From NCBI RefSeq assembly GCF_003323735.1, contig NZ_QOIM01000024.1, positions 1 through 64,000 of the forward strand: a stretch of DNA of 64,000 nucleotides. The letters run 5' to 3'. Both the position numbers and the translations under genes were made by a program. The notes under the pieces are model-generated. The model saw nothing but the letters and a program-made list of their open reading frames with translations, did no database searches and was not told where the DNA came from. The DNA is from Streptomyces reniochalinae (GTDB lineage Bacteria > Actinomycetota > Actinomycetes > Streptomycetales > Streptomycetaceae). Positions 57,188-64,000 of the stretch are shown piece by piece. Each line of letters begins with the position of its first letter. Within the stretch, counting starts at the first letter, position 1.

Positions 57188-58720
57188 TCACCCTCGGGCG
57201 ATGACCTCGGCGGCGGCCCGCCCGCACACCCGCGCCGCCCCGCGCGTCGCCACGTGGAGCGCGCCCTGGGGGGAAGCCTGGGGGACCCCCATCTCGACCA
57301 CCACCGTCGAGGGCCGGGCGGCGACCAGCTGTTCGACCGCCTGGGCCATCCACGGGTGCCGGTGCAGGTCGCGGACGACGGCGACGACGGGCCGGTCCCC
57401 GGCGTCGGCGAGCACCGCGGCGGCGACATCGCCGTCGGTGCTGCCGTAGGTGCCCGTGCGGGTGCCGGGGATCATCCGCTCCAGTTCGGCCGCGGGCCCC
57501 CAGGGGGTCTCGTCGCCGACGGCGATGTTGGCCAGCGGCGTCAGCGCGGCGACGTAACCGGGCCCGGACGGCCTCCGGTACCCGTCGAGCCCGGTGACCA
57601 CGAGCGCGCGCCGTGCGGCTTCCAGCCCGATGCCGTCCTGCGCGTGGGCGGGCGCGTGGCCGGCCGGGCCCCCCGTGCCCGACCGGCTGCGCGCGCCCTT
57701 CGCCCACGCGGCCAGCCCCCGTACCCGCGCGGCCGCGTCGGCGAGCCGCTCCTCGGTCAGCTCGCCGTCCCGTACGGCGCCGACGAGCGCGTCGCGCAGC
57801 CGCAGCACGGTGTCCTCGCCGGACAGTCCGCCGCCCACGCAGATGGCGTCCGCGCCGGCCGCGAGAGCCAGCACGCTGCCGCGTTCGAGCCCGTAGGTGG
57901 CGGAGATGGCCTGCATCTCCATACCGTCGGTGACGATCAGCCCCTCGTGCCCCAGGCCGCCCTCGCTCCGGGGGGCCCGCAGCAGCCCTGTCAGCGCGGC
58001 GGAGCTCAGCGTTCCCGGGTGGGCCGCGTCCAGTGCCGGCAGCAGGATGTGGGCGCTCATCACGCACTTGCTGCCCGCGTCGACCGCGGCGGCGAAGGGC
58101 ACGAGTTCGCGGCCCCTGAGGGTGGCGAGGTCGGCGTCGATGCGGGGCACCGCGTGGTGGGAGTCGACGGCGGTGTCGCCGTGCCCGGGGAAGTGCTTGA
58201 CGCAGGCGGCGACGCCCGCGGCCTGGAGGCCCTCGACGTAGGCGACGGTGTGCCGGGCCACCAGTTCGGGGTCGCCGCCGAAGGAGCGGACCCCGATGAC
58301 CGGGTTGTCGGGGTTGGAGTTGACGTCGGCGGAGGGCGCCCAGTTGAGGTTGACGCCCGCGGCGGCGAGCCGGCTGCCGAGTTCGTGGGCGACGGCCCTG
58401 GTCAAGACGGGGTCGTCGATGTGCCCGAGGGCGAGGTTGCCCGGGTAGGAGGAGCCCGTGCGGGCCTCCAGCCGGGTCACGTCGCCGCCTTCCTCATCGA
58501 TGGCCACCAGCAGCTCGGGGCGCACCTCGCGCAGCTGTTCGGTCAGGAGGGCCAGCTGCTCGGGTGAGTCGATGTTGCGGCCGAAGAGGCCGACCGACGT
58601 GAGCCCTTCGTCGAGCTGCCGCAGCAGCCAGGACGGCGCCGAGGTGCCGGCGAAGCCCGGCTGGAGGACGGCGAGGGCGTCGCGGGTGAGGGTGTCGGAC
58701 GCTCGGAGAGAGGTGGTCAT
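57188..58720 (-). CDS. Glycoside hydrolase family 3 beta-N-acetylglucosaminidase (DasD/NagZ-like)
   Basis: A 510-residue GH3 enzyme. Its N-terminal TIM barrel reads LLVAIDEEGGDVTRLEARTG, HFPGHGDTAVDSHHAVPRID (the NagZ-type His-Asp acid/base loop) and LIVTDGMEMQAI with nucleophile Asp. A second domain of about 160 residues is reduced. No signal peptide, so it acts on imported chitobiose-type GlcNAc oligosaccharides in the cytosol. It lies 44 bases after dasC in the das operon. The gene at this position in S. coelicolor is dasD-like. Confidence 0.85.
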   Translation of the reverse strand: MTTSLRASDTLTRDALAVLQPGFAGTSAPSWLLRQLDEGLTSVGLFGRNIDSPEQLALLTEQLREVRPELLVAIDEEGGDVTRLEARTGSSYPGNLALGHIDDPVLTRAVAHELGSRLAAAGVNLNWAPSADVNSNPDNPVIGVRSFGGDPELVARHTVAYVEGLQAAGVAACVKHFPGHGDTAVDSHHAVPRIDADLATLRGRELVPFAAAVDAGSKCVMSAHILLPALDAAHPGTLSSAALTGLLRAPRSEGGLGHEGLIVTDGMEMQAISATYGLERGSVLALAAGADAICVGGGLSGEDTVLRLRDALVGAVRDGELTEERLADAAARVRGLAAWAKGARSRSGTGGPAGHAPAHAQDGIGLEAARRALVVTGLDGYRRPSGPGYVAALTPLANIAVGDETPWGPAAELERMIPGTRTGTYGSTDGDVAAAVLADAGDRPVVAVVRDLHRHPWMAQAVEQLVAARPSTVVVEMGVPQASPQGALHVATRGAARVCGRAAAEVIARG

Positions 58721-58764
58721 GCGGCGCGGTGTCCCTTCACTTCACTGGATGGCCCGTCACTCCA

Positions 58765-59595
58765 CTACCCCTTCACCGCGCCGGAGGTGAGGCCGGCCAC
58801 TGCCTTGCGCTGGAGGTAGAGGAAGAGGAGCAGGATCGGGACGGCGAAGAGCGAGGCCGCCGCCATCGTGGCACCCCAGTCGTCACCGAACGCGGTCTGG
58901 AACTTCGACAGCCACAGCGGCAGCGTCTGCGCTTCGGCGTCCTTGTTGAGGATGAGGACCATGGGGAACTCGTTCCACGCGGTGATGAACCCGAAGAGCG
59001 AGGTGGCCATCAGTCCGGGGGCCAGCAGCGGGAAGATGACCCGGCGGAACGCCTGGAGGCGGGTGCACCCGTCCACCATGGCCGACTCCTCCAGGTCCTT
59101 GGGGACGGCCGCGACGTAGCCGCGCAGGGTGATGATGGTCAGCGGCAGCACCATCACCGTGTAGAAGAGGGTGAGCGGCACGAGGCTGTTCAGCATCTCC
59201 GCGTCCCGCACGATCATGTAGATCGCGATGACCATGACCTCCCAGGGGGCCATCTGCGCGATCATGAACGTGAGGATGATGCCCTTGCGCCCCTTGAACC
59301 GCATGCGGGCCAGCGCGAACGAGGCGAAGAGCGCCACCAGCAGCGAGATACCGACGGCCAGGACGGTGACCGTGACGGAGTTGCGCACCAGCGTCCAGAA
59401 GTTCTCCGCGTGCACCGCCGTGGAGAAGTGTTCGAGGGTGGGCGAGGTGGGGAACCAGACGGGGTTCTCGCTGATGATCTGCCCGTTGGGCTTGAACGCC
59501 GTGTTGAACATCCAGTACACGGGGAAGACGAACCCCACGAACAGCAGCAGCGCGGTGGCGTTCGGCCATATCCGGCTCAGGAGCGACCGTCGCAT
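58765..59595 (-). CDS. dasC: ABC transporter permease DasC
   Basis: A 276-residue MalG-type sugar permease with six predicted helices and the EAA motif in DLEESAMVDGCTRLQAFRRV. FNTAFKPNGQIISENPVWFP precedes helix 2. Together with DasB it forms the membrane channel for chitin-derived (GlcNAc)n; the shared ATPase MsiK is encoded elsewhere. Its start overlaps the dasB stop by one base. Confidence 0.93.
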   Translation of the reverse strand: MRRSLLSRIWPNATALLLFVGFVFPVYWMFNTAFKPNGQIISENPVWFPTSPTLEHFSTAVHAENFWTLVRNSVTVTVLAVGISLLVALFASFALARMRFKGRKGIILTFMIAQMAPWEVMVIAIYMIVRDAEMLNSLVPLTLFYTVMVLPLTIITLRGYVAAVPKDLEESAMVDGCTRLQAFRRVIFPLLAPGLMATSLFGFITAWNEFPMVLILNKDAEAQTLPLWLSKFQTAFGDDWGATMAAASLFAVPILLLFLYLQRKAVAGLTSGAVKG

Positions 59596-60608
59596 CAGCC
59601 CTTCTTCCCCTTGTTCTCGTCGGTCTCGTTCTCGTCGGCGTCTTCTTGTCGGAGCACCAGCCGCAGGTAGTACGACATGAGCGCCAGCAGGATGAGGATG
59701 GTCAGGACGGAGATCGCCGCTCCGGCACCGTAGTGCTGGTTGCCGACGCCCTCGACGAAGGCGTAGACGGGGAGCGTCTCGGTCAGCCGGTCGGGGCCGC
59801 CCTCGTTGATGGCGAAGACGTGCGGGAACGCCTTGAAGATCCAGATGACCTCCAGGAACGTCGCGACCATCAGGAACGGTTTGAGGAAGGGGAAGGTGAC
59901 GCACTTGAAGCTCTGCCACGGACCGGCTCCGTCCAGCGCCGCGGCCTCGTACAGCTCCTTCGAGATCGTCGTCGTCGCCGCGTAGAGGTTGATCGCGACG
60001 AACGGAATCGACGTCCACACGATCAGCAGCGAGATGACGAAGAACGTGGACAGCTGGCCGCCCGTCCAGTTGTAGTCCGCCATCGAGTCGAAACCGACCT
60101 TGGCCAGCACCCAGTTGACGACGCCGAACCGCTGGGCGAACAGCCACTGGTAGACGGTGGTGGCCGCGATGATGGGCATCGCCCAGGCGAGGACCAGCCC
60201 GACCGACAGCAGCAGCCGCATCTTCGATCCGAGCCGCGCCAGCAGCAGTCCGATGAGGGTGCCGGCGACGATGATCAGCACGACGTTGACCACCGTGAAG
60301 ATCACCGACCGCAGTGTGACCCGCCAGAAGGTGTCACTGGTGAGCGTGTCGGTGTAGTTGGCGAAGCCGTTCCACTCGGTGACGTGCTGGATCAGCTGCG
60401 TCATGTTGAGGTTCTGGAACGACAGCATGCCGTTGGTGAGCAGCGGCCAGCCGAGGAGGACGGCGGTCAGTCCGAGCGCGGGCAGCAGGAGCAGGTAGGG
60501 CAGCGTGCCCTTCGCCTTCCTCCCGCCACGGGCCGGCGGTCCGCCCTCCCCCGTGGGCCGCACGGGCACCTTGTCCAGAGGCGGCGCCTCATGGGTCTGC
60601 ACAGACAT
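59595..60608 (-). CDS. dasB: ABC transporter permease DasB
   Basis: A 337-residue MalF-type permease: a 30-residue cytoplasmic start, then about seven helices, with the EAA motif in KELYEAAALDGAGPWQSFKC. The acidic tail QEDADENETDENKGKKG is typical. Partner of DasC. It is 76 bases downstream of dasA and overlaps dasC, so dasA-dasB-dasC form one transcript. Confidence 0.93.
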   Translation of the reverse strand: MSVQTHEAPPLDKVPVRPTGEGGPPARGGRKAKGTLPYLLLLPALGLTAVLLGWPLLTNGMLSFQNLNMTQLIQHVTEWNGFANYTDTLTSDTFWRVTLRSVIFTVVNVVLIIVAGTLIGLLLARLGSKMRLLLSVGLVLAWAMPIIAATTVYQWLFAQRFGVVNWVLAKVGFDSMADYNWTGGQLSTFFVISLLIVWTSIPFVAINLYAATTTISKELYEAAALDGAGPWQSFKCVTFPFLKPFLMVATFLEVIWIFKAFPHVFAINEGGPDRLTETLPVYAFVEGVGNQHYGAGAAISVLTILILLALMSYYLRLVLRQEDADENETDENKGKKG

Positions 60609-60684
60609 CGCGACTCCAACGCAGGGGATTGCGGGGGGCGGGTGCCACCCCCCGCAACCCGCCCGTTCAGGTGGGTTACTGCGG

Positions 60685-61962
60685 TTACTGCTTCTGCGAC
60701 AGCCGCTTGTTCATCTCGCCCTCCACACCCTTGGCCGCGGCCGCGTGGGACTTCCCCTCCAGCACGGAGGTCATGTACGTCTTGATCGGGTTCGGCGGGT
60801 TCTCCACCGCGCCCCACTCCGGGATCAGCGGGGTCAGGCCGCCGCCCTCGACCGCCGGCGCCGCGGCCTCCGCCGCCGGGTTGCCCTCCAGGTTGCTCTG
60901 GAGGGACTTCTTGTTCGGGATGACGCCGCTCTCCTTGGCGAGCGCGCCCTCGTACCTGTCGGACAGGGCGATCTTGAGGTACTCCTTGGCGAGTTCCTGC
61001 TTCTCGCTGCCCGCGGCGATGGCCAGGTTGGACCCGCCGAGGAAGACGCCCTCGGGCGTACCGGCGGTCTCACCCGGAATGGTGAAGTAGCCGATGTCCT
61101 TCTCGATCTTCGGGTTGGCCTTGATGGCGGTGGCCGCCTCCCAGCTCAGTCCGACGAAGGCGCCGGTCTTGCCCTTGGCGAAGATCTCGGCCTGCTGCGG
61201 GGTGGCCTCGTCCTTGTTCTTGGGCGCCTTGGAGTAGGAGGCGTACTTCTTGTAGACCTTCATGGCCTCGCCGACCTTGGGGTCGGCGAGGTTGGAGACC
61301 CACTTGCCACCCTTCTTCTTGACCAGGTCGGCGTTGTTGCCGATGAGGAGGCCGTCGAAGAAGTACCAGTTCTGGCCCGGCATGTAGAGCGGCTCGGCGT
61401 CGGTCTTCTGCTCGATCTTCTCCAGCGCGTCGAAGAACTCGTCGCGGGTCTTGGGCGTGCCCTTGACGCCGGCGTCGGCCCAGATCTTCTTGTTGTAGAT
61501 GACCGTGCGGTTGACGGCGAACCAGGGGGCGGCGTACTGCTTTCCGTCATAGACAGCCGACTTGTTGAGAGAGGAGGTCCAGTCCTTGCCGAGCCCCTTC
61601 TTCAGGTCGCTGAGGTCGGCGAGGCCGCCGGTGCGGGCGTAGGCGGGGGTCTGGGTGTTGCCGATCTCGATGACGTCCGGCGGGTCGTTCTCGGACAGCG
61701 CGGTGGTGATCTTCTGCTGGATCCCGTTCCACTGCTGGACCTCGAGCTTGAGCTTGGCTCCGGTCTTCTTCTCGAAGGCGGCCTTGACGTCCTTGGTCCA
61801 CTTCTCGGGGGTGGACCCGTCCATCGCCCAAAGGGTGAGCGTCTTGCCCTTGAAGCTCTCGGGCCCGGACTTCTCGTCGCCGTCGGACCCGCAGGCCGCG
61901 ACGTTCACCATCAGTACGGCGACACCGGCCGCGGCCACGAGGCCCCTTTGATGACGTTTCAC
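60685..61962 (-). CDS. dasA: Chitobiose-binding lipoprotein DasA
   Basis: A 425-residue extracellular sugar-binding lipoprotein with signal segment GLVAAAGVAVLMVNVAACGS (lipobox VAAC). The SBP_bac_1 domain follows: LWAMDGSTPEKWTKDVKAAF, PPDVIEIGNTQTPAYARTGG, AAPWFAVNRTVIYNKKIWAD. It binds chitobiose with high affinity in S. coelicolor. GTG at 61962 with GGGGAGAA upstream. Two dre sites lie about 90-130 bases upstream of it, between dasA and dasR. DasR represses it until GlcN-6-P accumulates. Confidence 0.94.
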   Translation of the reverse strand: MKRHQRGLVAAAGVAVLMVNVAACGSDGDEKSGPESFKGKTLTLWAMDGSTPEKWTKDVKAAFEKKTGAKLKLEVQQWNGIQQKITTALSENDPPDVIEIGNTQTPAYARTGGLADLSDLKKGLGKDWTSSLNKSAVYDGKQYAAPWFAVNRTVIYNKKIWADAGVKGTPKTRDEFFDALEKIEQKTDAEPLYMPGQNWYFFDGLLIGNNADLVKKKGGKWVSNLADPKVGEAMKVYKKYASYSKAPKNKDEATPQQAEIFAKGKTGAFVGLSWEAATAIKANPKIEKDIGYFTIPGETAGTPEGVFLGGSNLAIAAGSEKQELAKEYLKIALSDRYEGALAKESGVIPNKKSLQSNLEGNPAAEAAAPAVEGGGLTPLIPEWGAVENPPNPIKTYMTSVLEGKSHAAAAKGVEGEMNKRLSQKQ

Positions 61963-62050
61963 AGCATTCTCCCCTGCACACTGGAACGCTCCGCACGGCG
62001 CATTCGGACGGCCCGTCCCTCCGGACAGCGCATCCGGGCCCATCCGGACA

Positions 62051-62066
62051 GTTGGTTTAGACCAAT
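62051..62066. promoter_or_regulatory. DasR-responsive element 1
   Basis: GTTGGTTTAGACCAAT agrees with the dre consensus (A/C)TGGTCTAGACCA(G/C)T; TTGGT and ACCAA arms are symmetric around TTAG. It lies about 90 bases upstream of the dasA start. Confidence 0.88.
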
Positions 62067-62074
62067 GCGCAGAG

Positions 62075-62090
62075 CTTGGCCTAGACCTTT
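62075..62090. promoter_or_regulatory. DasR-responsive element 2
   Basis: CTTGGCCTAGACCTTT is a second, less symmetric dre centred 24 bases from the first. Two dre in tandem occur upstream of dasA in S. coelicolor too. Both lie in the divergent region between dasA and dasR, so DasR may also control itself. Confidence 0.82.
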
Positions 62091-62250
62091 AGGGGTGTCA
62101 ACGGTGTATAAAGCTCCCAGTCGGTTCCGTTATCGGAACGACATCTGAGCTGGGGCGCCCGCCCAACGCCGCGCCATGCCACGATGTGAACCGCTAAGCA
62201 CACGGAGGAAGCCGGTGACGGCAGCACGAGGCGAGTCGGGAAGGCGGGTC

Positions 62251-63045
62251 ATGAGCACGGACGGGGGCGGCGCCATCGCGCCGGCCGCCGCGGAGACCGG
62301 GACCGCAGGCGGCAACGGATCGGCGGCCCGCACCGCGCGCGTGCCCAAGTACTACCGGCTCAAGCGGCACTTGCTGGAGATGACCGAGACGCTGCCTCCC
62401 GGCACCCCCGTGCCGCCCGAGCGCACCCTGGCCAGCGAGTTCGACACCTCACGCACCACCGTGCGCCAGGCCCTCCAGGAGCTGGTCGTCGAGGGGCGGC
62501 TCGAACGCATCCAGGGCAAGGGCACCTTCGTCGCCAAGCCCAAGGTCTCCCAGGCACTCCAACTGACCTCCTACACCGAGGACATGCGCGCCCAGGGCCT
62601 CGAACCCACCTCCCAGCTGCTGGACATCGGCTACGTCACGGCCGACGACCGGCTCGCCCACCTGCTCGACATCACCGCGAGCGGCCGCGTGCTGCGCATC
62701 GAGCGGCTGCGGCTGGCCAGCGGCGAGCCGATGGCCATCGAGACCACGCACCTGTCGCAAAAGCGCTTCCCCGCGCTGCGCCGCAGCCTGGTGAAGTACT
62801 CCTCCCTCTACACCGCGCTGGCCGAGGTCTACGGCGTCCACCTCGCACAGGCGGAGGAGACGATCGAGACCTCACTGGCCACCCCGCGCGAGGCCGGGCT
62901 GCTGGGCACCGACGTCGGCCTGCCGATGCTGATGCTCTCGCGCCACTCACGCGACACCGACGGCGAACCCGTGGAGTGGGTGCGCTCCGTCTACCGCGGC
63001 GACCGCTACAAGTTCGTCGCCAACCTCCAGCGGCCCACCGACTGA
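62251..63045 (+). CDS. dasR: GntR/HutC-family repressor DasR
   Basis: A 264-residue regulator. [20 protein letters not shown] (about residues 51-70) is the GntR HTH; the UTRA effector domain contains [40 protein letters not shown]. Almost the same as S. coelicolor DasR. It binds dre sites and releases DNA on binding GlcN-6-P, controlling chitin use, development and antibiotics. The ATG at 62251 is 6 bases after GGAAGG; an upstream ATG at 62176 is less likely. The N-terminal 30 residues are Gly/Ala-rich. Confidence 0.95.
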   Translation: MSTDGGGAIAPAAAETGTAGGNGSAARTARVPKYYRLKRHLLEMTETLPPGTPVPPERTLASEFDTSRTTVRQALQELVVEGRLERIQGKGTFVAKPKVSQALQLTSYTEDMRAQGLEPTSQLLDIGYVTADDRLAHLLDITASGRVLRIERLRLASGEPMAIETTHLSQKRFPALRRSLVKYSSLYTALAEVYGVHLAQAEETIETSLATPREAGLLGTDVGLPMLMLSRHSRDTDGEPVEWVRSVYRGDRYKFVANLQRPTD

Positions 63046-63132
63046 CCCCGGCCGCAGGACCCGAGCAGTCCCGGGGTCCGGCCCGCCGGCGGCGCCACCG
63101 TGGCGGCGGCCGCGGGGAGTTGAGATCGGGTA

Positions 63133-63148
63133 ACCCCCGTACGGGGGT
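63133..63148. promoter_or_regulatory. Perfect 16-bp palindrome upstream of cstA
   Basis: ACCCCCGTACGGGGGT at 63133-63148 is fully self-complementary. It is about 95 bases upstream of the transporter start and could be an operator or a terminator for dasR. Confidence 0.55.
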
Positions 63149-63242
63149 ATGGCGCGGATCACGTCGCTGTTCTACGGTCGCCCTGCCGTCGTGGTGTGCC
63201 CGCCGCCCCGGGTGGCCGGCGGGTGGGGTCGAGGAGGAACGC

Positions 63243-64000
63243 GCGTGCGCAGCACTGCTCAGCAAGCGGGGCGGATCAACCCGCGGTCCGTCGTCATCTG
63301 GTCCGTGGTCGCGCTGGTCGGCGCGGCGGGATGGGCGGTGCTCGCGCTGGCGCGCGGCGAGGAGGTGTCTGCCGCCTGGATGGTGGCCGCAGCGCTCGGC
63401 TCGTACGCCATCGGCTACCGGTTCTACGCGCGCTTCATCGCCACCCGGGTGCTGCGCGTCGACAAGAGCCGGGCCACGCCCGCCGAGCGCCTGAACAACG
63501 GCATCGACTTCCACCCCACGGACCGGCGGGTGCTGCTGGGGCACCACTTCGCGGCGATCGCCGGGGCCGGGCCGCTGGTCGGACCGGTGCTGGCGGCGCA
63601 GATGGGATACCTGCCCGGCACCATCTGGATCGTCGCGGGCGTCATCCTGGCGGGCGCCGTGCAGGACATGGTGACGCTGTTCTTCTCGATGCGGCGGGAC
63701 GGCAAGTCGCTGGGGCAGATGGCGCGCGAGGAGATCGGCCCCGTCGGCGGTGCAGCCGCCCTGCTCGCCGTCCTCGCCATCATGATCATTCTGTTGGCGG
63801 TGCTGGCGCTGGTCGTCGTCAACGCGCTGGCCGAGTCGCCCTGGGGCACCTTCTCGATCGGGATGACGATCCCGATCGCGCTGTTCATGGGCTTCTACCT
63901 GCGGGTGCTGCGGCCGGGCCGGATCACCGAGGTCTCGCTGATCGGCATCGCGCTGCTGCTGTTCGCGCTGGTGGCGGGGCGGTGGGTCGCCGAGTCGTCG
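63243..64000 (+). CDS. cstA: CstA-family carbon-starvation/pyruvate transporter (partial)
   Basis: The first ~252 residues of a large CstA-family permease; the gene runs past the window end. GYRFYARFIATRVLRVDKSR, NNGIDFHPTDRRVLLGHHFA, AGAGPLVGPVLAAQMGYLPG and IVAGVILAGAVQDMVTLFFS are signature stretches. Multiple membrane helices. The family imports pyruvate or peptides in carbon limitation. The GTG at 63243 is chosen because GAGGAGGA at 63229-63236 precedes it. It lies downstream of dasR in the same direction with a palindrome between. Confidence 0.88.

Overview
The window is very GC-rich (strong G/C at third codon positions) and carries the hallmarks of a Streptomyces or close relative: dasABC with dasR, a WhiB-like protein of the WblE type, a SigH-type sigma factor with its anti-sigma factor, nickel superoxide dismutase with its processing protease, many TetR/AraC/LysR regulators and leaderless starts. 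The order anti-sigma, sigH, membrane protein, lipid kinase, wblE, sensor kinase, then the das genes agrees with what I recall of the S. coelicolor core chromosome. I see no rRNA, tRNA or CRISPR array.

Left part (1 to about 26.4 kb): accessory DNA. It opens with the tail of an IS3-type transposase and a chimeric gene wreck, then an alpha/beta hydrolase and a frameshifted tyrosine-phosphatase-like lipoprotein. From 2.8 to 18.3 kb lies a coherent catabolic cluster whose gene content matches the KstR2 regulon of Mycobacterium, which degrades the last two steroid rings (HIP-CoA): ipdF, kstR2, fadA6, two SDR genes, echA20, ipdA, ipdB and ipdC, plus an enoyl-CoA hydratase and two acyl-CoA dehydrogenases. 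Two divergent promoter regions of this cluster share an operator-like sequence. Its two halves are separated by an unrelated module (LysR regulator, MFS transporter, FAD oxidoreductase) that resembles phosphonate catabolism. 

From 19.9 to 26.35 kb there is a gene graveyard: a fragment of kshA (3-ketosteroid 9-alpha-hydroxylase), a truncated iclR, a truncated araC, a remnant in which the start of a 2-hydroxypentadienoate hydratase (hsaE-like) is joined to the end of a 4-hydroxy-2-oxovalerate aldolase (hsaF-like), and broken GNAT and Uma2 genes. The simplest reading is a steroid catabolic island whose ring A/B genes were deleted while the ring C/D genes stayed intact.

Right part (26.4 to 64 kb): conserved core. 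It holds a LLM-class oxidoreductase, a polar amino-acid ABC transporter, malic enzyme, two methyltransferases, sodX/sodN, a GAF/ANTAR protein, a tandem pair of AraC regulators, an aldo/keto reductase, a NUDIX hydrolase, a divergent pair of NsdA-like regulators around a perfect palindrome, a peptidoglycan amidase, a PLP enzyme, the anti-sigma/sigH pair, a diacylglycerol-kinase family protein, wblE, a PdtaS-like histidine kinase, a class II aldolase, a double-SIS sugar isomerase/deaminase, a GH3 hexosaminidase, dasC-dasB-dasA, two dre operators, dasR and the start of a CstA-type transporter. The das locus imports chitin-derived N-acetylglucosamine oligomers and processes them, with DasR as the GlcN-6-P-responsive repressor. 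A further dre-like site lies upstream of the histidine kinase.
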